From positions 1 through 36,244 of IMG/VR virus record IMGVR_UViG_3300049477_000297: a DNA stretch of 36,244 nt; one strand, written 5' to 3'. The notes under the pieces are model-generated. The model worked only from the letters and a program-made list of their open reading frames with translations, was not told where the DNA came from and made no database searches. The position numbers and the translations under genes are program-made. Shown in pieces: positions 29,718-36,244 of the stretch. Source of the DNA: a virus. Every line of letters starts with the position of its first letter. Positions within the stretch are counted from its first letter, which is position 1.

Positions 29718-31979
29718 TTGGCGTTTCAATTAACTCAAAGTGCATTACTGGCAGCTCAGCAGGTACAAAAACAGCCTAACATTGTGCTCGAGATTGATGG
29801 GTTAGATTATCCATTTGGCGCTTTGGCAATTAGACAGTATGTGCGTGTAGGTGATCCAGGGCTTGTTACTGGTGATCCTCAGGTAGATTTATTTGCGTTT
29901 TATGTAGGTGGCTATAATTTAGTTCCTAACCAAGAAAACGTAATTACATTTGATGGCACTACGACTTCGATAAAACAAAGTTTAAATATTGATAAAGGCG
30001 AGTCGGCTTCTATTTCTAACATGGCTATTGCTATGATAGACGACGGCACAATTACAGAGTTAATTACACCAGGGTTAGTGCTCGACGATGTATTACAACG
30101 CAAGTGCCGCGTCTGGATCGGATTTGAGCAGACGGCTTACCCAGACGATTATTTTATTGTGTTTCGAGGGCTGATTACGGACGTAACTTCTGACTCTGGT
30201 AAGGTTACTTTTCAAATTAATTCACCAGAGGATAAGAAACGCTCTAACATTTTTAAAAGTGTTGAGACTAAATTAACTGCTGCAATTACAAACTCACAGA
30301 CCACAATACCGCTTGAGACGGTAGCTAATATTTTAGCTCCAGTTTTAGGTCCTGACTTAACTTACGATAGTTCGTTTGAGGCTTACGTTAAAATAGGCGA
30401 TGATACGTCGTCTGAGCTTGTTAAGTTTACAGGCATAAGTGGACTTGATTTAACTGGGTGTACGAGGGCTGGACTTGCAACGTTAGCTCAGGCTTGGCCT
30501 ATAGATACACAAGTTACAACTTTTTATAGATTAATTGATGACGCTATTCCTTTGGCGCTAAAGCTTTTGTTCTCTGGCACTCAAGGCGATTACGTCGAGG
30601 ATATTCCTATTAGTGCGTTTAACGTAGTAGGTGCTCTTAATATTCCAAATAGTATTTACTGGGCAGGCCGAGACGTAGCAGAGGTTTATGGGATAGTAGT
30701 TGGTGATTACATTACAACTACTGGCTCTGGATTTGGGTCTAATAACGTAAGTTTAAAACGAGTGCTCGAGGTTAATTCAATTACTGGTGGATCTTACATA
30801 TTAGTAGACGGCGTTACGTTTACAGATGAATCGCCAAGTGTAGCCACGATGAGTATTAGATCACAATACGATGTGCTGCCCGATGGATTAAGAATGGGTG
30901 GTGACGAGGTAGACGTAGCTGAGCACTTGTTGCTTTACGGTAGATTTTTATCAAGTGACCAGTACGATATTTATTTAAAAGACACTATAGAAAACGCTAA
31001 GGAATTTTTAGAGCAGAACATTTACTCGCCGATTGCTTGCTACAGTTTGCCTCGTAAATCAAAAGCTAGTGTTGGCTATCACATAGGTCCAATACCAGGC
31101 CAGGACATTACAACACTTAACGATAGCAATGTTAAAAATCCAACCAAGCAGAAATTAAAACGCTCTACAAATAACCAATTTTACAATGAGATTGTTTATA
31201 AGTTCGAAGAGGATGAGCGCACTGATAGGTATTTGTCTAACCTTATTACTATTTCAGCTACATCTAAAAATAGAATTAAGGGCTCTAATAAAACTTTAGT
31301 TATTGAGGCCAAAGGATTTAGAGACGCCACTGGTGGAGAATCAAGGGCTCAGTTACACTCAAATCGTCGTTTAAAGCGGTATGAGTTTGGCGCTGAGGTT
31401 ATTACAGCTTCGGTATTGTTTGAGGTAGGATTTAATTTAGAGATTGGCGACATAGTTATTTACGATGGATCTGATTTAAAGCTACCAGATACAATTTCTG
31501 GTGAGCGTGGGATGAGTCCTCGTTTACTTGAAATTCAAAACAAGGATTTTAACCTACGCACTGGTGATATTTCTTTAGAAATGGTTAACACATCGTTTAG
31601 TACTTCGGCTCGATATTGTTTGATAGGGCACTCTAGCGATATATCTGCTGGTATTTCTACGACTCAGTTTGTGATACAGCCTAGTTATAATTCAAGCTAT
31701 GGTGCTCAGGAATATCGTAAGTGGGAGAATTTAACAAATTGCTCTGTACGGGTGCGCAGTGCTGATCATAGTATTTTAGAGGACACTGTTATCGTTAGCG
31801 CGTCATCAAATACAATTACTGTAAGTCCGGCATTGAGTTTTATTCCTACCGCTGGAATGATAATGGAGAAATCTAGTTATAACGATGCCGATGTGACTGA
31901 ACAAGTTAGCCTTGTCTACTGCCACATGAGTACATTAACTAGCTCAACTTTAAATAATACAGCTTACGCAATGCTGTAA
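29718..31979 (+). CDS. Tail-tip/baseplate protein (753 aa)
   Basis: The first 200 residues have a tail-hub-like pattern (NIVLEIDGLDYPFGALAI, VTFDGTTTSIKQSLNID, FIVFRGLITDVTSDSGK). The middle (ENAKEFLEQNIYSPIAC) and end (LEIGDIVIYDGSD, FNLRTGDISLEMVN) are beta-rich. It is large, without enzyme motifs, and likely the central tip protein. The TTG start follows GAGG. It lies after the lysis cassette, so the tail genes are split into two blocks. Confidence 0.65.
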   Translation: MAFQLTQSALLAAQQVQKQPNIVLEIDGLDYPFGALAIRQYVRVGDPGLVTGDPQVDLFAFYVGGYNLVPNQENVITFDGTTTSIKQSLNIDKGESASISNMAIAMIDDGTITELITPGLVLDDVLQRKCRVWIGFEQTAYPDDYFIVFRGLITDVTSDSGKVTFQINSPEDKKRSNIFKSVETKLTAAITNSQTTIPLETVANILAPVLGPDLTYDSSFEAYVKIGDDTSSELVKFTGISGLDLTGCTRAGLATLAQAWPIDTQVTTFYRLIDDAIPLALKLLFSGTQGDYVEDIPISAFNVVGALNIPNSIYWAGRDVAEVYGIVVGDYITTTGSGFGSNNVSLKRVLEVNSITGGSYILVDGVTFTDESPSVATMSIRSQYDVLPDGLRMGGDEVDVAEHLLLYGRFLSSDQYDIYLKDTIENAKEFLEQNIYSPIACYSLPRKSKASVGYHIGPIPGQDITTLNDSNVKNPTKQKLKRSTNNQFYNEIVYKFEEDERTDRYLSNLITISATSKNRIKGSNKTLVIEAKGFRDATGGESRAQLHSNRRLKRYEFGAEVITASVLFEVGFNLEIGDIVIYDGSDLKLPDTISGERGMSPRLLEIQNKDFNLRTGDISLEMVNTSFSTSARYCLIGHSSDISAGISTTQFVIQPSYNSSYGAQEYRKWENLTNCSVRVRSADHSILEDTVIVSASSNTITVSPALSFIPTAGMIMEKSSYNDADVTEQVSLVYCHMSTLTSSTLNNTAYAML

Positions 31980-31990
31980 GGAGTTTTACC

Positions 31991-32740
31991 TTGGCAGACC
32001 TATCGTATTCACAATTGCCTATCACGGATTTGGAAGTAACTGGAGATGCACCAGTTACCGCCGCTTTATTCACTAAGCTTGGTGGAGCAATTAATTATCT
32101 TTTAGATAAAGATTTGCGCTTTGTTGAATACACCACTGTTGGCGTGGACTCATTCGTTGTTCCACCTAATGTTAACACCGCGATGTTTGTAGTAGTTGGC
32201 GGTGGTGGCGGTGGCGGTGGAGGTGGATCTTCTGGAGTAGTTGTAATAACACCAACCGCTGGTGGATCTGGTGGTGGCGGTGGAGCTGGAGTTGTTTTAA
32301 CTACTATTTCAACCGTAGTTCCTTCGAGCACACTAACAGTAACAGTTGGTAGCGGTGGCACTGGTGGGATTGGCAGAGCTTCAAATACAAACCTTGCTGG
32401 AGGTGTTGGAACAAGTGGAACAATTAGCTCAGTGACTGGCACTGGTGTTAATATTGTCTCTGGTTTTGGTGGACGCGGATTAGGCGGAACACCAGGCTCT
32501 GCTCTGGGTAATACTCATGGTGGCGGTGGCGGTGGCGCTGGGAATTATGGCACTCCAGCAACGCCTGGCTTTGGTGGAGCTGCGCTAGCATTAGGTGGAC
32601 AGACTGCTGGACAGGATGCTGTAGCTAATAGTGGAGCAGGAGGCGCTGGTGGATCTAGAGGAAATGTTGGTAGTTCTTCTGGTGCCGGTGGAGACGGTGG
32701 GAGTGGTTACGTTGCTATAATTTATTATAACACTCCATAA
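31991..32740 (+). CDS. Glycine-rich tail adhesin/receptor-binding protein (249 aa)
   Basis: The N-terminus (LSYSQLPITDLEVTGDAPVT) looks like a virion anchor. TTVGVDSFVVPPNVNTAMFV precedes long Gly tracts (12-Gly run at about 75), then more Gly-rich loops and a beta end (GGSGYVAIIYYNTP). Gly-rich tips of this type bind host receptors in other phages (family knowledge). The TTG start follows GGAG. It is probably attached to the tail-tip protein encoded just upstream. Confidence 0.7.
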   Translation: MADLSYSQLPITDLEVTGDAPVTAALFTKLGGAINYLLDKDLRFVEYTTVGVDSFVVPPNVNTAMFVVVGGGGGGGGGGSSGVVVITPTAGGSGGGGGAGVVLTTISTVVPSSTLTVTVGSGGTGGIGRASNTNLAGGVGTSGTISSVTGTGVNIVSGFGGRGLGGTPGSALGNTHGGGGGGAGNYGTPATPGFGGAALALGGQTAGQDAVANSGAGGAGGSRGNVGSSSGAGGDGGSGYVAIIYYNTP

Positions 32741-32744
32741 TTTT

Positions 32745-33245
32745 ATGTCAGCTCGAGATGCTTTAAATAAATACTATCAAAATCAATTACCAAAGGAGCG
32801 CAAAGCTCCTCGTAAAAAGCGCAATGCTAAGCCAGAGGCTGAGTTAGAAAAGCACATCAGGGCACTTTTTGTAGAGCTAAAATTCTCGATGAATAAAATA
32901 GAATCAAAAGCGGTTTATAACGTACAAGCTGGGACGTATTTGCGTGGGCAAACTGACGCTGGAGTTAGCGATTATGTGGGCTGTGATCCTTCTGGTTACG
33001 GCGCTTTTGTTGAAGTAAAAGCACCTGGTAAACGCTCAACACTAAAGCCACATCAAAGGGCATTTTTAGAGGATAAAATTAATAAAGGTGCATTCGCCTG
33101 TTGTGTAGACTCGGTAGAGTTACTTTATAAAACATGGCATGAGTGGCAGGTAAGAAGGCTAATGGAGAAAATGTTAGCGCGTACTTATTTACTCAGGGCC
33201 TTACCTCGCCAAGGTAATATGGAGGACTCTTTTGATCTTGCATAA
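32745..33245 (+). CDS. VRR-NUC domain nuclease (166 aa)
   Basis: The domain core is GVSDYVG (D76), YGAFVEVKAPGK (E90, K92) and LKPHQRAFLEDKI, a PD-(D/E)XK-type site. A basic N-terminal segment (KERKAPRKKRNAKPE) and a basic helical C-terminus flank it. VRR-NUC enzymes process branched or single-stranded DNA; here it may resolve replication or packaging intermediates (inference). No good ribosome binding site is visible before the ATG. Confidence 0.8.
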   Translation: MSARDALNKYYQNQLPKERKAPRKKRNAKPEAELEKHIRALFVELKFSMNKIESKAVYNVQAGTYLRGQTDAGVSDYVGCDPSGYGAFVEVKAPGKRSTLKPHQRAFLEDKINKGAFACCVDSVELLYKTWHEWQVRRLMEKMLARTYLLRALPRQGNMEDSFDLA

Positions 33246-33260
33246 AGCTATGCATTTTTA
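33239..33260. terminator. Possible bidirectional terminator between convergent genes
   Basis: TGCATA (33239-33244) and TATGCA (33249-33254) can form a six-base stem with loop AAGC, followed by TTTTTA. It lies exactly at the end-to-end junction of the VRR-NUC and Cas4-like genes. The stem is weak and overlaps both stops, so the call is tentative. Confidence 0.35.
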
Positions 33261-33961
33261 TGCAGTGGACATATCGGCTTAGCCTGACAAAACTGACAGT
33301 GCTTACCTTTAACTAACGGCGTACCTATATCAGCCATTTCGGCAGCAGATTTAAATTTCTTCTCCCACACTTCAAATTGATCTTTAGGAAAGTCCCAGGA
33401 TTTTATTTGCTCACCATCGCTTGATCTCGGCTGAATGATTGTAATTGTGCAAACGTTAGGTGTAGTGTCCATTTTTTTAATAGCGCCGAGAGCGTAGTAA
33501 ATCATTTGAGAGTTTTCTTTAGCCTTCACGCTCCATGTGCCGAATTTGTAATCAATAACGTGAACGTGACCATTAGCTTTTATTAAAACACAATCTGCCG
33601 TTCCAAACATATCTGGATGAATGTGCTCTAAGGTAAGCCTCGTTTCGACTTCGATTTTATCGGAAGCTTTATCATACAAATCGGCTATAAAATTAACGTA
33701 CAATTCAGCCCCTATAATCATGGCTCTATCTACGAAAATACCGTTAATTTCCTCTCCCAACATATCCTGAAATGAAGCATCTGACTTATCTAAAAGCCGA
33801 TCAAGGCCAACCTCGCAGACGTAGTGCGCGACAGTTCCAACTTGAGCCGAGGGATGGGTTGCTTTTGGTGGAGCTATTTCGCTGAGTTTTACCGAGGCTG
33901 GACAGGATAACCAGATATTAGAGCCTGATGCCGAGAGGCGAGAGTGTGCTTTTTGTTCCAT
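33248..33961 (-). CDS. Cas4-like PD-(D/E)XK nuclease with Fe-S cysteines (DUF2800-type, 237 aa)
   Basis: The catalytic pattern is H46 (GTVAHYVCE), D123 (GTADCVLI), D137 and K139 (VIDYKFG) and a Q152-Y155 helix. Four cysteines, C20, C222, C225 and C231, are placed as in the iron-sulphur nucleases Cas4 and AddB, with one before and three after the nuclease fold. It would resect DNA ends for the Sak4-like and DUF669 proteins (inference). The start has weak ribosome binding sequence. It is transcribed leftward, opposite to the VRR-NUC gene. Confidence 0.87.
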   Translation of the reverse strand: MEQKAHSRLSASGSNIWLSCPASVKLSEIAPPKATHPSAQVGTVAHYVCEVGLDRLLDKSDASFQDMLGEEINGIFVDRAMIIGAELYVNFIADLYDKASDKIEVETRLTLEHIHPDMFGTADCVLIKANGHVHVIDYKFGTWSVKAKENSQMIYYALGAIKKMDTTPNVCTITIIQPRSSDGEQIKSWDFPKDQFEVWEKKFKSAAEMADIGTPLVKGKHCQFCQAKPICPLHKNA

Positions 33962-34005
33962 ATTGGTACTCTAAAGTTTTGATCGGTAAATGTCGATAGG
34001 TATGT

Positions 34006-34194
34006 ATGACGTTAAAAAAATGCTCATGCGGTAAAATTCAAACGACTCGAAACTCTAAGATGGTTGGTAAATGCCCAGAATTTGGTAGCCTTTATTTTAA
34101 CTGTCAGGAGTGCCAATCTACTTTTTTATTGATGTCTAAAAAGACAATGGAGATTTTAAGACAAACTAGAATTAAGGCTGCTGAGGCTTCTTAA
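34006..34194 (+). CDS. Zinc-ribbon protein (62 aa)
   Basis: Cysteines at KKCSCGKIQ, VGKCPEFG and NCQECQS form two CxC/CxxC-like knuckles, suggesting zinc binding. The rest is a basic helix (RQTRIKAAEAS). It overlaps the secreted protein gene tail-to-tail by 23 bases. No promoter is clear. Function unknown. Confidence 0.6.
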   Translation: MTLKKCSCGKIQTTRNSKMVGKCPEFGSLYFNCQECQSTFLLMSKKTMEILRQTRIKAAEAS

Positions 34195-34435
34195 ACAAAT
34201 TCCTAAACGCCATCGATTGTCGATGAGTCATCATGCCTGCTCTATAGCGGTAGAGTAGTTCATCGAGTTGTTTGCCCGACGAGTATACTTTGTATATTTC
34301 TAGGAGTTGATCCGTCTCTACTTCGGCGTAAGGTGCGGGGTCGTCGCTAATTAAATGACGGGCACACATATCCGACCACCATCCCGCTTGCGCAGGCAGA
34401 GATAACATAATGACTAGGATGAGTGACGTTTTCAT
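34172..34435 (-). CDS. Secreted/periplasmic small protein (87 aa)
   Basis: A Sec signal peptide (residues 1-17, MKTSLILVIMLSLPAQA) ends in the AQA cleavage motif. The mature part is 70 residues, begins GWWSDMC, has one Cys and a basic end (FRNLFKKPQQP). AAGG lies about six bases upstream. It stands alone, directly downstream of the repeat-rich control region, and so may be expressed early. A superinfection-exclusion or envelope role is possible (inference). No family recognised. Confidence 0.65.
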   Translation of the reverse strand: MKTSLILVIMLSLPAQAGWWSDMCARHLISDDPAPYAEVETDQLLEIYKVYSSGKQLDELLYRYRAGMMTHRQSMAFRNLFKKPQQP

Positions 34436-34572
34436 TGACCTTCTTTGATGCTATTCCCGCGCCAACCTCATTTACGTTTTATGGGTATTTGCGGGTATTT
34501 ATACGGGTAAACCTGTAAAAACTGCCAAATTTTGTCTATCTATAGGTGGACTTTCTGCGCTCAAACGTCACC
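34436..34572. promoter_or_regulatory. Control region with iteron-like direct repeats
   Basis: GGGTATTT occurs at 34483-34490 and 34493-34500 (10-base period), with GGGTAAA at 34505-34511. No gene is seen here. The stretch probably holds the promoter of the secreted-protein gene and may be an origin or operator (inference). Confidence 0.4.
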
Positions 34573-34618
34573 CTATATGTTGACGTTACTTAAGTGTGCC
34601 GCTGTTAACGTTTGAGCG
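34558..34618. repeat. Nested inverted repeats
   Basis: Outer arms CGCTCAAACGT (34558-34568) and ACGTTTGAGCG (34608-34618) are a perfect 11-base inverted repeat with a 39-base centre. Inner arms AACGTCA (34564-34570) and TGACGTT (34581-34587) form a second inverted repeat around CCCTATATGT. The right arms overlap the 39-aa gene at 34573-34692. No T-tract follows on either strand. Confidence 0.6.
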
Positions 34619-34692
34619 TTAGTTTGTCCCTTCAAAACCTGCTCGATTTGGGTGAGGGCCTCAGCAATGTACGCGGTGATTTCTTTACTCAC
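34573..34692 (-). CDS. Small hypothetical protein (39 aa), last gene of the early operon
   Basis: The GTG at 34692 overlaps the TGA of the preceding gene, with GGGG seven to ten bases upstream. The product (SKEITAYIAEALTQIEQVLK and on) is helical and ends SNVNI. The overlap, ribosome binding site and protein-like composition support it, but it is short. The nested inverted repeats lie in its 3' half. Confidence 0.5.
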   Translation of the reverse strand: MSKEITAYIAEALTQIEQVLKGQTNAQTLTAAHLSNVNI

Positions 34693-35051
34693 TTCATCCC
34701 CTTTGCTTGCTCGATGGCTTTGTTGATCTTTAAAACAAGATCCTCGCAGTCATCTATTGATCTAATACATGCTCCACACTGGTAATCACAATCCTCATTT
34801 GAGCAAACGGTATTGATTGCCTCATTTGCTCTGGCTCTTTGATCCTGACAAAACCATTTCGCTTCGTTCAACGCCTCCTCGTAAACCTTGAGCTTGGCAT
34901 CACGCTCCTCTAATAGAGGCCAAGTGAGGTTGAGAGCGGCAGTAAAGCCTGCTTTAAAATCTATATCGCCTACGCACGAGACGTAATGTTTTTGTAAATA
35001 AGCATCTGCCAACTCCTCACACTTAGCCTCAAGGTCTTTGCGCGTGGTCAT
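34689..35051 (-). CDS. Mosaic family protein C (120 aa), function unknown
   Basis: The start TTRKDLEAKCEELAD and the ALNLTWPLLEE segment match protein B (434-883), partly at the DNA level. The rest is unique and has seven Cys, five of them in the cluster NTVCSNEDCDYQCGACIRS and DDCEDL, which could bind metal. No known domain is recognised. TGTGTACTCCTTGC precedes the gene on the plus strand, giving AAGGAG upstream of the ATG. Confidence 0.75.
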   Translation of the reverse strand: MTTRKDLEAKCEELADAYLQKHYVSCVGDIDFKAGFTAALNLTWPLLEERDAKLKVYEEALNEAKWFCQDQRARANEAINTVCSNEDCDYQCGACIRSIDDCEDLVLKINKAIEQAKGMK

Positions 35052-35072
35052 TTGTGTACTCCTTGCTGTTAA

Positions 35073-35306
35073 TTATTTTACAAGCTTATGTATTTCTTCG
35101 ATTATTTCCTTTTCAATATCCTGAATTTTTTGGGTTAGACTCATCGAAAAAGGGAATTGAACGTCACTTCCATATTCGTTATTGAATGACTGCTTTGCTA
35201 CTGTTTTACCCATTGCTTCCAAAGAATACTGTCCCGTAATAATAGGAAGGTGCGTTTTTTCATCTTTTCTTATACTCCATTTTTCAATTTTAAAGCTAAC
35301 TTCCAT
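35073..35306 (-). CDS. Hypothetical protein (77 aa)
   Basis: A small protein with a beta-like first half (VSFKIEKWSIRKDEKTHLPI and on) and a helical end (KIQDIEKEIIEEIHKLVK). GAGGTG precedes the ATG. It lies one base after the next upstream gene. No domain recognised. Confidence 0.65.
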   Translation of the reverse strand: MEVSFKIEKWSIRKDEKTHLPIITGQYSLEAMGKTVAKQSFNNEYGSDVQFPFSMSLTQKIQDIEKEIIEEIHKLVK

Positions 35307-35307
35307 T

Positions 35308-35514
35308 TTACACCTCTAATTGGACTTTTTCGGGGGCCTGAAGTTTTTTAAGCTTAGCCTTTAATTCAATTATCTCATTTGTAAGGATCGCAATATTGCT
35401 CTGCTTATTAATAATATCTTGAATTAATGACCGAACCTCTCTTTCCGTTTTGCGCTGTTGCTCTTCATTTATTTCTTCTACCTGATCTTTAATTATCTCT
35501 TCTACTGTTTTCAT
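35308..35514 (-). CDS. Coiled-coil protein (68 aa)
   Basis: Nearly the whole protein is a charged coiled coil (EEIIKDQVEEINEEQQRKTE, then IIELKAKLKKL). The start at 35514 is chosen because of the strong ribosome binding site AAAGGAG. The frame also opens at 35550 in the 24-bp junction repeat (MSELKLKNKGEN), which would overlap the stop of protein D, so both starts may be used. Function unknown. Confidence 0.65.
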   Translation of the reverse strand: MKTVEEIIKDQVEEINEEQQRKTEREVRSLIQDIINKQSNIAILTNEIIELKAKLKKLQAPEKVQLEV

Positions 35515-35542
35515 GTTTTCTCCTTTGTTTTTTAGTTTTAAC

Positions 35543-35827
35543 TCACTCATCACTCGGGCCTTTCTGGGTTAGGTCTTTGAGCTTGGCTTGCGCTAGGTTA
35601 AAGTCTCGCAGGTGTTCTGTAGCCCTCTTGTCGTGAATTAAAATGTTGTTAGCGTATTGCTCGACCTTAGCCTCCAACTCCTCGATGCGCTTTTGCATGT
35701 GCGCGGCACCTGCGAGGAAGCCGGAGTTAAAATGTGTCTCGACTTCACGAGGGAAATACATGCCAACAATTGATGCTAAGTGCATAGCTAGTGCTCGCTC
35801 CCGCGCCGCAGTTTCTAGGTCGGTCAT
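35543..35827 (-). CDS. Mosaic family protein D (94 aa), function unknown
   Basis: The first 52 residues are identical to protein E (35824-36219) because of a 181-base exact repeat. AKVEQYANNILIHDKRAT matches protein B. The end QKGPSDE matches the gene at 1148. It is therefore composed of three modules that occur elsewhere. The start overlaps the stop of protein E (ATGA). Helical and coiled-coil, with no known domain. Confidence 0.75.
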   Translation of the reverse strand: MTDLETAARERALAMHLASIVGMYFPREVETHFNSGFLAGAAHMQKRIEELEAKVEQYANNILIHDKRATEHLRDFNLAQAKLKDLTQKGPSDE

Positions 35828-35852
35828 GTTTCCCTCAATTTCTGCACTTCGG
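35672..35852. repeat. 181-base exact direct repeat, copy 1
   Basis: Identical to 36064-36244, 392 bases away. It covers the first modules of proteins D and E, including the stop/start junction and ribosome binding site. Its right 127 bases are the third copy of the terminal repeat. Confidence 0.9.
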
Positions 35853-36219
35853 ATAGGGTGCGTTCACAAATGAAGGTTCTATTTTTAACTACTCCTGGCT
35901 CACTAATAGCGTCTTTCAAACCCTCCTCCAGCATTTTTGAAATTTGGCGCTCTTTGGTGAGTGTTTTTAAAATATCTTCTCGCCATTTTTCCCAATCATT
36001 TAATTCTTCAATTCTTACTGAGTTTAAATTGTCGTACATTCTCTGGTCTCTTACTTTATCGTTCTCCAACTCCTCGATGCGCTTTTGCATGTGCGCGGCA
36101 CCTGCGAGGAAGCCGGAGTTAAAATGTGTCTCGACTTCACGAGGGAAATACATGCCAACAATTGATGCTAAGTGCATAGCTAGTGCTCGCTCCCGCGCCG
36201 CAGTTTCTAGGTCGGTCAT
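35824..36219 (-). CDS. Mosaic family protein E (131 aa), function unknown
   Basis: It begins with the module MTDLETAARERALAMHLAS through KRIEELE (52 residues, same as protein D), then a unique coiled coil (NDWEKWREDILKTLTKER), ISKMLEEGLK as in B, and the end TLSEVQKLRET as in A and B. On the circular genome its upstream neighbour is protein A (99-437), whose stop overlaps its start. Its own last codons carry the ribosome binding site of gene D. Confidence 0.75.
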   Translation of the reverse strand: MTDLETAARERALAMHLASIVGMYFPREVETHFNSGFLAGAAHMQKRIEELENDKVRDQRMYDNLNSVRIEELNDWEKWREDILKTLTKERQISKMLEEGLKDAISEPGVVKNRTFICERTLSEVQKLRET

Positions 36220-36244
36220 GTTTCCCTCAATTTCTGCACTTCGG
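36064..36244. repeat. 181-base exact direct repeat, copy 2, reaching the contig end
   Basis: Identical to 35672-35852. Bases 36118-36244 also equal 1-127. The assembly ends exactly where this shared sequence ends, which is where graph-based assembly would break. Confidence 0.9.

Noticed and set aside
32095-32442. Pro-rich minus-strand ORF opposite the glycine-rich adhesin
   Set aside because: The Pro runs are simply the complement of Gly codons; no start signal.
35643-35873. Plus-strand ORF opposite the mosaic genes (also 430-657)
   Set aside because: Antisense shadows of the repeated family, without start signals. The same kind of shadow appears wherever the repeat occurs.
1-36244. Integrase, CRISPR array, tRNA genes or transposase
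   Set aside because: No such sequence was recognised on either strand. Absence of an integrase suggests, but does not prove, a virulent phage.

Overview
The window is the genome of a tailed phage (Caudoviricetes), almost certainly a siphovirus. The first 127 bases (1-127) are identical to the last 127 (36118-36244). If these are one locus, the contig closes into a circle of 36,117 unique bases, with a gene running across the junction. The same 127 bases also occur at 35726-35852, so closure is likely but not proven. The host is not identifiable from the sequence. A Gram-negative host is suggested by a lipoprotein-like small protein that starts inside a membrane/coiled-coil gene next to the endolysin, as in spanin pairs, and by exported small proteins. 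No integrase, rRNA, tRNA or CRISPR was seen.

Layout: (1) A leftward early operon starts near 3953 and runs through position 1 and around the circle to about 34573. It encodes a Sak4-like annealing ATPase, an XRE-type HTH protein, a DUF669 protein, many small unknown proteins, and a family of mosaic paralogues (99-883 and 34689-36219). (2) A control region (3954-4227) with repeated palindromes separates this operon from a rightward primase-polymerase/VapE-type helicase gene (4228-6213). (3) 6487-10672 holds small genes, a leftward HNH gene with a membrane coiled-coil protein, a metallophosphoesterase, a ParB-like protein and an adenine-specific DNA methyltransferase. (4) The packaging and head genes follow: terS, intein-containing terL, a LuxR-type HTH protein, portal, two neck/minor head proteins, scaffold, major capsid protein and several head or decoration proteins. 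(5) The tail genes include connectors, a tail tube protein, G/GT chaperones with a -1 frameshift, a short tape measure (586 aa), a distal tail protein and fibre-like proteins. A lysis cassette (28404-29707) sits inside this block, followed by a large tail-tip protein and a glycine-rich adhesin. (6) A VRR-NUC nuclease (+) and a Cas4-like PD-(D/E)XK nuclease (-) converge at about 33246. Next come a zinc-ribbon protein, a secreted 87-aa protein and a repeat-rich control region.

The most striking element is in terL. An intein splits the Walker A motif, and the strand opposite the intein carries a complete HNH homing endonuclease ORF (11197-11841, -). Homing endonuclease domains of large inteins normally sit in frame with the splicing domains. 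Here the intein's linker is the complement of the nuclease gene, and the end of the nuclease gene overlaps the block B region needed for splicing. A second unusual system is the mosaic paralogue family, whose members swap N-terminal, middle and C-terminal modules at stop/start junctions that carry the next gene's ribosome binding site.
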